Of a DNA stretch of 64,000 bases, positions 54,498 to 62,199 are shown in pieces (the first letter of the stretch is position 1; each line of letters opens with the position of its first letter). The notes under the pieces were generated by a model. It saw nothing but the letters and a program-made list of their open reading frames with translations, was not told the DNA's origin and ran no database searches. The translations under genes and the position numbers were made by a program. The DNA is taken from the NCBI GenBank assembly GCA_905216175.1, contig CAJMSV010000001.1, forward strand, positions 15,094 through 79,093, in the 5' to 3' direction. The DNA is from an uncultured bacterium (GTDB taxonomy: Bacteria > Actinomycetota > Coriobacteriia > Coriobacteriales > Coriobacteriaceae).

Positions 54498-55457
54498 CTA
54501 CTTCCAACGAAGCAGATAGCCACCTATATCCAGACCGGCGCCAAATCCAACCAAGGCGATGGTGTCGCCTGTGTGAAGTGCACCGGCGTTTGCCAGCCGG
54601 TCGAGGGCAAGCGGAATGCATGCGCTCGAAATGTTGCCGGTCTCGCGCAACGTGCGAACCACGCGCTCGTCCGGCACGCCCAGGCGCTTGACCGCCTGGC
54701 TCAGGATTCGTTCGTTAGCCTGATGGAATACAAAATGATCGATGTCTTCGACCAAAATGCCCGCATCGATCGCAAGCTTATGGACCGTGTCGCAGATGGC
54801 GTTGACGCCGAACTTGAACACGCGGCGGCCATTCATGGACAGCACGCTCGCGCTATCTGCGGAAGCCTTAAACGGCGAGGTACCGACCAGACCGGGAACG
54901 CGCAACGTCTCGACGTCGGGCGCCGTCGAAAGCTCAACGGCAAGGGGGTTGTCTCCCCCAGCTTCAATCACTGCGGCGCCTGCCCCATCGCCAAAAAGCA
55001 CGCAGGTGGCACGGTCGGTCCAGTCGAGCGCGCGCGTCATCTGCTCGGCAGCAACAACAAGCACGCGCTCGGCACGGCTGCGGGCGATATAGCCCTCGGC
55101 GACATCGAGCGCAAATACGAAGCCGGCACAAGCCGCCGAGACATCGAAGGCAGGGCACGTCGCGCCCAGGCGCTCAGCAACGGCACACGCCTCAGCGGGA
55201 ACAAGGTGGTCACCCGTCGTCGTCGAGCAGACGATCAGATCCAGCTGGCTCGCGTCGATTCCGGACACCTGGAGTGCCCGCTCGCTCGCCGCTACGGCAA
55301 GGTCGTCAAGTGACTCGGTGGTGCAGACGTGGCGGCTCTTGATACCTGTGCGAGTAAAAATCCACTCATCCGAGGTATCGAGGAACTCAGACAGCTCGTC
55401 ATTGGAAACACTGCGCTCAGGAAGTGCCGAACCTGTTCCAAGAATCGTGAAACCCAT
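54498..55457 (-). CDS. fabH: 3-oxoacyl-ACP synthase III FabH
   Basis: 319 residues from ATG 55457 (AAAGGAGG upstream). Triad C110 (AACAGF), H245 (FHQAN) and N275 (GNISSA). It starts fatty-acid synthesis from acetyl-CoA and malonyl-ACP. First gene of the operon; operator-like repeats lie upstream. Confidence 0.95.
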   Translation of the reverse strand: MGFTILGTGSALPERSVSNDELSEFLDTSDEWIFTRTGIKSRHVCTTESLDDLAVAASERALQVSGIDASQLDLIVCSTTTGDHLVPAEACAVAERLGATCPAFDVSAACAGFVFALDVAEGYIARSRAERVLVVAAEQMTRALDWTDRATCVLFGDGAGAAVIEAGGDNPLAVELSTAPDVETLRVPGLVGTSPFKASADSASVLSMNGRRVFKFGVNAICDTVHKLAIDAGILVEDIDHFVFHQANERILSQAVKRLGVPDERVVRTLRETGNISSACIPLALDRLANAGALHTGDTIALVGFGAGLDIGGYLLRWK

Positions 55458-55475
55458 CACTAACCTCCTTTGAGT

Positions 55476-55539
55476 TGTTGACGTGTTTACATCGACCAAA
55501 AGAGGATAACGCATTTCAGTCTTTGTTGACGTGTTAACA
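55476..55539. promoter_or_regulatory. Two near-palindromic operator-like sites between fabH and birA
   Basis: TGTTGACGTGTTTACA at 55476-55491 and TGTTGACGTGTTAACA at 55524-55539, 48 nt apart, differ at one base. Each is a partial palindrome (TGTTxACxxGTxAACA). A TATCCT -10 for fabH lies between them on the minus strand. They could bind a fatty-acid or biotin-responsive repressor. BirA here has no HTH, so it cannot be BirA itself. Confidence 0.6.
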
Positions 55540-55633
55540 TTAAATTGTCCAAATGCGACAAAGGCTTCACATTGTGTCTATCTCTCGACACCATTGCGTC
55601 ATTCACTTATTCAATAAGGAGGTAGCAGCCGCT

Positions 55634-56410
55634 ATGGATGCCCAATTAACGATTGTCGACGTAACCGGATCGACCAACGATGACCTGCTCAAGGCGGGAA
55701 AACAGGGTGCGCCGCACGGCACAGGACTTGCCGCCCGCGCGCAAACGGCAGGACGCGGCCGGCGCGGCCACAAGTGGGATTCAACCGCCGGCAACCTATT
55801 GCTTTCGATTGTCCTGCGTCCATGCGTTAATCCCGCAAAGTACTCTGGTCTTGCCGCCGTCAGCGGCCTAGCGGTGCTCGAGGCACTCGAAAAACAGGGT
55901 CTTGCAAACGAGATTGGCCTCAAATGGCCCAACGACCTGGTCGCGCGTGGACGCAAACTCGGCGGCATTCTGGTCGAGGCCGCACGCGATAACGAAGGCA
56001 ACCCCTTTGCGGTCTGTGGCATCGGCGTTAACGTGAACTATGTGCCCGCGGAGGTTCCCGATGGCGGCCTGCCAGCAATCGGCCTGTCAGACCTCAACAA
56101 GAACGTTCCCGCCGTCGACATGCTCCTCGATGAGGTCTATCACGCAGTTATAGACGCTGTAGATGCCTGGGCAGAGCGCCTCAACGCCAAGGAAGAAGAC
56201 GCCGGTCCGCTCGCGCCCGTCCACGACGAATATATCGCTCACCTCAATTGGATCGGGGAGCACGTTATCGCCCGCTCCCCCGCTGAGGACGAGCTGGCGC
56301 GTGGCATATTTAGAACGGTCGACGATTGCGGCCGCGCGTGCATCGAAACGGAAGACGGCTTTCGATCCTTCCATTTTGAGGAGGCATCGCTGCGCCCCTT
56401 GAGCGAATAG
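55634..56410 (+). CDS. birA: Biotin--[acetyl-CoA-carboxylase] ligase BirA (no DNA-binding domain)
   Basis: 258 residues from ATG 55634 (AAGGAGG upstream; the longer frame is not conserved). The catalytic domain has TGSTNDDL, QTAGRGRRGHKW (biotinoyl-AMP loop) and KWPNDL. The missing N-terminal HTH makes it a group I ligase that modifies AccB but does not repress. Divergent from fabH, ended by a bidirectional terminator. Confidence 0.93.
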   Translation: MDAQLTIVDVTGSTNDDLLKAGKQGAPHGTGLAARAQTAGRGRRGHKWDSTAGNLLLSIVLRPCVNPAKYSGLAAVSGLAVLEALEKQGLANEIGLKWPNDLVARGRKLGGILVEAARDNEGNPFAVCGIGVNVNYVPAEVPDGGLPAIGLSDLNKNVPAVDMLLDEVYHAVIDAVDAWAERLNAKEEDAGPLAPVHDEYIAHLNWIGEHVIARSPAEDELARGIFRTVDDCGRACIETEDGFRSFHFEEASLRPLSE

Positions 56411-56469
56411 GGCGCCGCAACCACCTACTCGGCAGCATTACCCCGCAGTCCAAACCATCATTCAAAACA

Positions 56470-56506
56470 AAAGGGCCTCGCTGCCGTTACGGCAGCGAGG
56501 CCCTTT
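56470..56506. terminator. Bidirectional terminator between birA and rpsJ
   Basis: A perfect 17-bp stem AAAGGGCCTCGCTGCCG/CGGCAGCGAGGCCCTTT with a 3-nt loop; T-rich on both strands. Confidence 0.93.
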
Positions 56507-56525
56507 AAGCTATGAGCGATATCGC

Positions 56526-56834
56526 TTAGAGCTTGATGTCGATGTCGACGCCAGCGGGGAGGTCGAGACGCATGAGCGAATCAACGGTGCCCGAGGTGGG
56601 GTCGAGGATGTCGATGAGGCGCTTGTGGGTGCGCATCTCGAACTGCTCACGGGAGTCCTTGTTCACGTGCGGCGAGCGGATAACCGTGTACAGGTTGCGC
56701 TCGGTGGGCAGGGGGACAGGACCGGAAACGCGAGCGCCGGTCTTCTGAGCGGTCTCGACGATGAGCTTCGCGGACTGATCGACGACCTCGTGATCATAGC
56801 CCTTGAGGCGAATGCGGATCTTCTGGGTAGCCAA
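56526..56834 (-). CDS. rpsJ: 30S ribosomal protein S10
   Basis: 102 residues: [18 protein letters not shown] and [13 protein letters not shown] are diagnostic. S10 also acts in Nus-factor antitermination. Here it ends the rpsL-rpsG-fusA cluster and is cut off from rplC by about 14 kb, and a terminator follows. Confidence 0.96.
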   Translation of the reverse strand: MATQKIRIRLKGYDHEVVDQSAKLIVETAQKTGARVSGPVPLPTERNLYTVIRSPHVNKDSREQFEMRTHKRLIDILDPTSGTVDSLMRLDLPAGVDIDIKL

Positions 56835-56894
56835 CTTAAACCTCCAAAGAGTGCGAGAGATGTTCTCGCGGATTACGTAACAGGGAGCTCGAAC

Positions 56895-58994
56895 TTAGGC
56901 GTTCTTGCTCATGACCTCGTCCACGATGGACTTGGGCGCGGGCTCATAAGAGTCGAACTGCATCGTGTAGGATGCACGGCCCTGGGTCTGGGAGCGAAGG
57001 TCGGTAGCGTAACCGAACATCTCGCCCAGCGGCACCTTGGCACGGATGAGCTTGCTGTTCTTGCGATCCTCCATGCCCTCGATCTTGCCGCGGCGACCGG
57101 AGAGGTTGCCCATAACGTCGCCCATGTACTGCTCGGGGGTCTCGACCTCGACAGCCATGATCGGCTCGAGCAGCTGCGGATCGGACTTCTTGAGGGCGTC
57201 CTTGATAGCCATGGAACCGGCGATCTTGAAGGCGGCCTCGGAGGAGTCGACCTCGTGGTAAGAACCGTCGAACAGGGTAACCTTAACGTCGAGGACCGGG
57301 AAGCCGGCGATAACACCGGTGTTCAGGGCCTCCTGGATGCCCTTGTCGATGGACGGGATGTACTCCTTGGGCACGACGCCGCCGACGATAGCGTTGACGA
57401 ACTCGTAGCCGAAGCCCTCCTCCATCTTCTCGAGCTTGATGACGGCGTGGCCGTACTGACCGCGACCGCCGGACTGACGGACGAACTTGCCCTCAGCCTT
57501 CTCGACGTCGTGACCAGCGGTCTCGCGGTAGGCAACCTGGGGCTTACCAACGTTAGCGTCAACCTTGAACTCGCGGAGCAGACGGTCGACGATGATCTCG
57601 AGGTGCAGCTCGCCCATGCCGGCGATGATGGTCTGGCCGGTCTCGTGGTTGGTGGACACCTGGAAGGTCGGGTCCTCCTCGGCGAGCTTGGTCAGAGCAA
57701 GGGACATCTTGTCCTGCTCGGCCTTGGTCTTGGGCTCGATGGCAACGTCGATAACGGGCTTAGCGAACTCAATCTTCTCGAGGACGATCTCCTTGCCCTC
57801 TTCGCACAGGGTGTCACCGGTGGTGGAGTTCTTGAAGCCGACGCAAGCGACGATGTCGCCGGCGGCAGCGTCGTCACGGTCGATACGCTCGGCGGCGTTC
57901 ATCTCGAGGATACGGCCGAGGCGCTCGCGCTGACCGTTGGAAGCGTTGACCACGTAGGAGCCGGACTCGGCACGGCCGGAGTAAACGCGGACATAGGTGA
58001 GCTTACCGACGAACGGGTCGGTCATGATCTTGAAGACCAGGCCGGAGAAGGGCTCATCGAAGGAAGGATGACGCTGAATCTCCTCACCGGTGTCCGGATC
58101 GGTACCGGTGACGGCCTCAACGTCGAGCGGGCTGGGCAGGTAGTCGACGACAGCGTCGAGCAGCTCCTGAACGCCCTTGTTCTTGTAGGCGGAACCCACG
58201 AAGACGAGGTTGAGCTCGTTGGCCAGAACGCCCTTGCGCAGAGCAGCCTTGAGCTCCTCGACGGTGAAGTCCTCCTCCATGAGGATCTTCTCCATGAGCT
58301 CGTCGTCAAAGCTGGCAGCAGCGTCAAGGAGCTCCTCGCGCTTGGTGGCAGCGATGTCGGCGAACTCAGCCGGGATCTCGTCCATCGGCTCGGGGTAGGT
58401 CATACCCTTCTCGTCGGCCTTGAAGTCCCATGCAGTCATGGTGACCAGGTCGATGACGCCCCAGAAGTTGTCCTCGGCGCCCATCGGGACCTGAGCGGCC
58501 ACGGCGTTAGCATCGAGACGATCCTTCATGGTCTCGATAGCGTTGAAGAAGTCGGCGCCCACGCGGTCATACTTGTTAATGAAGGCGATGCGGGGGACAT
58601 TGAAGGTAGAAGCCTGACGCCAAACGGTCTCAGACTGGGGCTGAACGCCGGCAACGGCGTCGAAGACGGCGACAGCGCCATCGAGGACGCGCAGGCAGCG
58701 CTCGACCTCGGCGGTGAAGTCAACGTGGCCCGGGGTGTCGATGATCTGGATGCGGTAGTCCTTACCGTCCTTGTTCCAGAAGCACGTGGTAGCAGCGGAG
58801 GTAATGGTTACGCCGCGCTCCTGCTCCTGAACCATCCAGTCCATGGTGGCAGCGCCCTCATGGACCTCACCGATCTTGTGGGTCTTACCGGTGTAGTAAA
58901 GAATACGCTCGGTCGTGGTGGTCTTACCGGCATCGATGTGAGCCATGATGCCGATGTTACGGGTATCGGAAAGCTTGTACTTAGGCTTAGCCAT
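56895..58994 (-). CDS. fusA: Elongation factor G
   Basis: 699 residues. [15 protein letters not shown] is the P-loop; DTPGHVDF is G3; the G4 motif reads NKYDR where NKMDR is common. The usual five domains follow to the end. A translocation GTPase. Lies 19 nt after rpsG. Confidence 0.96.
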   Translation of the reverse strand: MAKPKYKLSDTRNIGIMAHIDAGKTTTTERILYYTGKTHKIGEVHEGAATMDWMVQEQERGVTITSAATTCFWNKDGKDYRIQIIDTPGHVDFTAEVERCLRVLDGAVAVFDAVAGVQPQSETVWRQASTFNVPRIAFINKYDRVGADFFNAIETMKDRLDANAVAAQVPMGAEDNFWGVIDLVTMTAWDFKADEKGMTYPEPMDEIPAEFADIAATKREELLDAAASFDDELMEKILMEEDFTVEELKAALRKGVLANELNLVFVGSAYKNKGVQELLDAVVDYLPSPLDVEAVTGTDPDTGEEIQRHPSFDEPFSGLVFKIMTDPFVGKLTYVRVYSGRAESGSYVVNASNGQRERLGRILEMNAAERIDRDDAAAGDIVACVGFKNSTTGDTLCEEGKEIVLEKIEFAKPVIDVAIEPKTKAEQDKMSLALTKLAEEDPTFQVSTNHETGQTIIAGMGELHLEIIVDRLLREFKVDANVGKPQVAYRETAGHDVEKAEGKFVRQSGGRGQYGHAVIKLEKMEEGFGYEFVNAIVGGVVPKEYIPSIDKGIQEALNTGVIAGFPVLDVKVTLFDGSYHEVDSSEAAFKIAGSMAIKDALKKSDPQLLEPIMAVEVETPEQYMGDVMGNLSGRRGKIEGMEDRKNSKLIRAKVPLGEMFGYATDLRSQTQGRASYTMQFDSYEPAPKSIVDEVMSKNA

Positions 58995-59013
58995 GTTAGT
59001 TCCTTACCTTAAC

Positions 59014-59487
59014 TTACCAACGATAGTGAGAGAACGCGCGGTTGGCCTCGGCCATCTTGAAGACGTCCTCACGCTTCTTGACGGAAGCGCCCAGGCCGTT
59101 GGAAGCGTCGAGGATCTCGTTGGCGAGACGCTCGGCCATGGTCTTCTCCTTGCGAGCGCGGGAGAAGTTGACGATCCAGCGGATGCCCAGAGCGGTGGAA
59201 CGACGGGAGTTGACCTCCATCGGGACCTGATAGGTAGCGCCACCGACACGCTTGGGCTTAACCTCGAGCGTGGGCTTGACGTTGTCCATAGCCTTCTTGA
59301 AGGTAGCGAGAGCGTCGCCACCCTCGGACTTCTCGGCAACGATCTCGAAAGCGGTGTAAACGATGCGCTCAGCGGTGGCCTTCTTGCCGTCAAGAAGGAC
59401 CTTGTTGATGAGCTGAGTCACCAGGCGGTTGTTGTAAACGGCGTCAGGCTGAACCTCACGACGATTAGCTGCTGCACGACGCGGCAT
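59014..59487 (-). CDS. rpsG: 30S ribosomal protein S7
   Basis: 157 residues; [20 protein letters not shown] and [21 protein letters not shown] are family motifs. Primary 16S 3'-domain assembly protein and, in E. coli, an autoregulator of this operon. Confidence 0.96.
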   Translation of the reverse strand: MPRRAAANRREVQPDAVYNNRLVTQLINKVLLDGKKATAERIVYTAFEIVAEKSEGGDALATFKKAMDNVKPTLEVKPKRVGGATYQVPMEVNSRRSTALGIRWIVNFSRARKEKTMAERLANEILDASNGLGASVKKREDVFKMAEANRAFSHYRW

Positions 59488-59560
59488 GTGAAATCTCCTT
59501 AAGTGTCTACCGTGCGGCGCTTAGGCGGCACACGGCGATAGTATCAAAACGTTATCTGGC

Positions 59561-59938
59561 TTATTTAGCCTTGGGGCGCTTAGCACCGTACTTGGAACGG
59601 GCCTGCATACGGTTCTGGACCGGAGCAGCGTCGTAGGCGCCACGGATGACGTGATAACGGACACCAGGGAGGTCACGGACACGACCGCCGCGGACGAGCA
59701 CGATGGAGTGCTCCTGCAGGTTGTGGCCCTCACCCGGGATGTAAGCAGTAACTTCGATGCCGTTGACAAGGCGAACACGGGCAACCTTACGAAGAGCCGA
59801 GTTCGGCTTCTTGGGGCTCGTGGTGAAGACGCGGGTGCACACGCCGCGCTTCTGGGAGTTGTGCTGCAGAGCAGCGTTCTTGGACTTCTTGGGCACGGAA
59901 CGACGGCCCTGGCGAACCAGCTGGTTAATAGTAGGCAA
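59561..59938 (-). CDS. rpsL: 30S ribosomal protein S12
   Basis: 125 residues from TTG 59938 (GAAGGAG upstream). [16 protein letters not shown] and [12 protein letters not shown] are present; the Lys residues at which streptomycin-resistance changes occur are wild type. First gene of the operon, about 85 nt after the predicted transcript start. Confidence 0.96.
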   Translation of the reverse strand: MPTINQLVRQGRRSVPKKSKNAALQHNSQKRGVCTRVFTTSPKKPNSALRKVARVRLVNGIEVTAYIPGEGHNLQEHSIVLVRGGRVRDLPGVRYHVIRGAYDAAPVQNRMQARSKYGAKRPKAK

Positions 59939-60031
59939 AGCGTACTCCTTCTCGAATGATTCCAGCTTTCTGTAAAGTGCAACGGCTTGAATCGAGGGGT
60001 CAGCATCCCCCTACGAAACACGCAGTTCGAT

Positions 60032-60060
60032 AGGATACGTGCCGTAAGCTGTGCCGTCAA
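60032..60060 (-). promoter_or_regulatory. Sigma-70-type promoter of the rpsL-rpsG-fusA-rpsJ operon
   Basis: -35 TTGACG (60055-60060) and -10 TATCCT (60032-60037) on the minus strand, 17 nt apart; the start falls near 60024. The rest of the gap up to 60304 holds a REP-like hairpin and no recognised gene. Confidence 0.75.
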
Positions 60061-60192
60061 CAGACCACGCCGCCGGGCGTATCCCAAAATAGCCACATTT
60101 CCGCAAAGCCTACACAAAAGGAATCCCCTTCTGTGCGCGGGGGCGGCCGCCCGGACCGGGAATCCGATGCGCTCGTCGGGGCAACGTTACCT

Positions 60193-60221
60193 GCCAAAAA
60201 GGGACAGGTTTATTTTGGTCG
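60193..60221 (+). repeat. REP-like hairpin, GGGACAGG core, left of the sigma/anti-sigma pair
   Basis: CCAAAA (60194-60199) pairs with TTTTGG (60213-60218) around AGGGACAGGTTTA. It is a near-identical inverted partner of 61985-62013. Confidence 0.75.
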
Positions 60222-60304
60222 GTTTTATCTGGGGAAACGTCGCGCTCCAGCGGTAATCTGCTCTCATCTGTCGCATGGAAATCGGCGGCGTTTCCATTTA
60301 ACGC

Positions 60305-60339
60305 AAAAGAGGCCGCTTCCCCTAGTAGGAAGCGGCCTC
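60305..60339 (-). terminator. Terminator of the sigma/anti-sigma operon
   Basis: GAGGCCGCTTCC pairs perfectly with GGAAGCGGCCTC (7-nt loop), followed on the minus strand by TTTT. Confidence 0.88.
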
Positions 60340-60344
60340 AGACC

Positions 60345-61421
60345 TTACGAATAGACGATAGTAAAGGACTCTTCCGTTTCGGTCTCTCCTGTTGACGTGC
60401 ACCTCGTGCCCTCAAGCGTTACTGAGACCACTTGGTCGACATCAATCAACTTCGTTGGCACCCAGATGTTCTCTCCGCTATTGCGCGTATAAGAAAAATA
60501 TAAGTTGAACGCCCCTGCGTCGTCATCTTCGATAATCTGCTCCGATCCATCCTTGTAGGTAACCGTCAACTTCTTCGTGACTGCGTCAATGCCCAAATCA
60601 TCGATGTGTGTCTGGATAGAAAACGGGCTGATCTCGAGAGGTGAGTCATCGGAGCGGAGTTCCTTTGTATCGACGTACGCTCCAACGCTAAACTCGGGCG
60701 TCGATGCCTCGAACGGCTTCGCATCCTCGCCTTCGCCCTCGGTCCACGAGATATTCCAGGTGACCGCATGTTGAAAACCTCGCTCGCGATCCATAGAAGC
60801 AAAGTACATCGTGCCATTAATGACAGTATCGCTTGATGTGTCCTTATCAATGGTGCAGCGTGTGTCAGCCCATTCCTCGCCGAAGTTCATGCCGGGCGTG
60901 CCGATGCCTTGTTCTTCTTCACCATAGAGAACAAGTTCGCCAGTCTCTGCTGCCGGCTTGTAGTAGTTAACACCATTTGGATTGGATAGCGTAAACGTCA
61001 CAGCACCGCAGCCGTTTTGGTCGATTGCCATCTCATGGATATCGAGCGTATAGCCGTTGCCCTCGACGGACAGATTAACCTCCTGGACTGCACCCTCCAG
61101 GCTTTGGGGCGCGATGCCATCACCAAACTCTCTGGTGTAGGTATATTTAGTCCCCGATGAGCCGCCGTTTGTCCAGGTAATGGAATCCCCGTTGCCGTGG
61201 TTTCCCCAGGCTGAGGCAAAATAGCTGGAATTGATAACGGCGTAGGCGACCCCTCCGGTCGCCAACACTCCGACAAGACACCCGATAACCGCAACATAGA
61301 GGGGCTTAGCATGACCCCTTTTGCGAAGCGGCTCGCCTTCAGCTGCATTAAGAACGCGATCGGCAAGATCGCTATCGGCTTGGATGGACTCGAAGGCCTG
61401 CTTGATTTGATTGGATTTCAC
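60345..61421 (-). CDS. Membrane-anchored anti-sigma-like protein with extracytoplasmic domain
   Basis: 358 residues from GTG 61421 (AGGAGG upstream), overlapping the sigma gene by 50 nt. A short cytosolic N-terminus (about 1-40), one membrane helix (41-63, YVAVIGCLVGVLATGGVAYAV) and a large outer domain of beta-rich look resemble DUF4179-type anti-sigma or stress sensor proteins of Gram-positives. It probably holds the adjacent ECF factor inactive. The ligand or stress is unknown. Confidence 0.75.
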   Translation of the reverse strand: MKSNQIKQAFESIQADSDLADRVLNAAEGEPLRKRGHAKPLYVAVIGCLVGVLATGGVAYAVINSSYFASAWGNHGNGDSITWTNGGSSGTKYTYTREFGDGIAPQSLEGAVQEVNLSVEGNGYTLDIHEMAIDQNGCGAVTFTLSNPNGVNYYKPAAETGELVLYGEEEQGIGTPGMNFGEEWADTRCTIDKDTSSDTVINGTMYFASMDRERGFQHAVTWNISWTEGEGEDAKPFEASTPEFSVGAYVDTKELRSDDSPLEISPFSIQTHIDDLGIDAVTKKLTVTYKDGSEQIIEDDDAGAFNLYFSYTRNSGENIWVPTKLIDVDQVVSVTLEGTRCTSTGETETEESFTIVYS

Positions 61422-61890
61422 GGTCGCCCTCCTCTAGGATGAATTTGAGCTTCGATCGACCGCGAGCTAAACGCGTTCGAACGGTCGCGGCTGGCACATG
61501 CAGTAACTCGGCAATCTCTGAGGTCGAAAAGCCCAGATAGTAATAGAGCACGATGGGGACGCGGAATCGCTCCGGAAGTCGCATAACGTCTGACAGGACC
61601 ACCTTGGTCTCCTCCTGCGCCGTCGAAAGCGAATCGGCCAGGTTCTCAATATCCTCCACACGCCTCCATGGCTTTCGAAAGAGCGATTTGCATTCATTGA
61701 TCGTGACCCGGATAAGCCAGCGACGAAGATGCTCCCAACTCTCAAATTGCGTATCGCTTTTGAGCAGCTTAAGAAAGACATCTTGGGCAACATCATCGGC
61801 ATCGGCGCGATCGCGCAGATACGTCAATGCGATTCGAAACACGACATCCCGGTGATCTTCGACCGCCTGTCTAAATGTTTGTTCTTCCAT
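61372..61890 (-). CDS. ECF-type RNA polymerase sigma factor
   Basis: 172 residues from ATG 61890 (GGGAGGTG upstream; the longer frame is unlikely). Region 2 has YLRDRADADDVAQDVFLKLL; region 4 has LPERFRVPIVLYYYLGFSTS and VPAATVRTRLARGRSKL. Translationally coupled to the membrane partner that follows. No target promoters could be picked out. Confidence 0.9.
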   Translation of the reverse strand: MEEQTFRQAVEDHRDVVFRIALTYLRDRADADDVAQDVFLKLLKSDTQFESWEHLRRWLIRVTINECKSLFRKPWRRVEDIENLADSLSTAQEETKVVLSDVMRLPERFRVPIVLYYYLGFSTSEIAELLHVPAATVRTRLARGRSKLKFILEEGDREIQSNQAGLRVHPSR

Positions 61891-61984
61891 AATCACCTCC
61901 CGGTGACGGTACTGATTCTTGATGAGGTCCTCACCATAGATACGCTCTGGCCGGACGAAATGTTTCAAATTCAAGCAGGAAAAC

Positions 61985-62013
61985 CTACCAAAATAAACCT
62001 GTCCCTTATTGGC
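61985..62013 (-). repeat. REP-like hairpin, GGGACAGG core, right of the sigma/anti-sigma pair
   Basis: CCAAAATAA pairs with TTATTGG around the core (CCTGTCCC, reverse orientation). It lies about 95 nt upstream of the sigma start in a 309-nt gap that otherwise holds a terminator. Confidence 0.75.
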
Positions 62014-62057
62014 AAGGGATCAACGGAACGCAACAGGTTGAGCATACGCAAGCGAGC

Positions 62058-62153
62058 GGCCCCCAGAGCGTACAAGGTGGCATGAAAAAGGCAGGGCATT
62101 GACCTTTTGGTCATGCCCTGCCTTTTGAATGACAGATTGTAGCTCTGGGGGCC
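62058..62153. terminator. Strong terminator hairpin enclosed by an outer 12-bp stem
   Basis: Inner stem 62086-62126: AAAAGGCAGGGCA and TGACC pair with GGTCA and TGCCCTGCCTTTT (one bulged T, TTTT loop). Outer arms GGCCCCCAGAGC (62058-62069) and GCTCTGGGGGCC (62142-62153) are perfectly complementary. It ends the rpoC transcript. The outer stem is unusual. Confidence 0.85.
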
Positions 62154-62199
62154 GTGCAGCGACGGAGGTCGCCGCCGTTCGTTAGAACGGCGGAACTAG

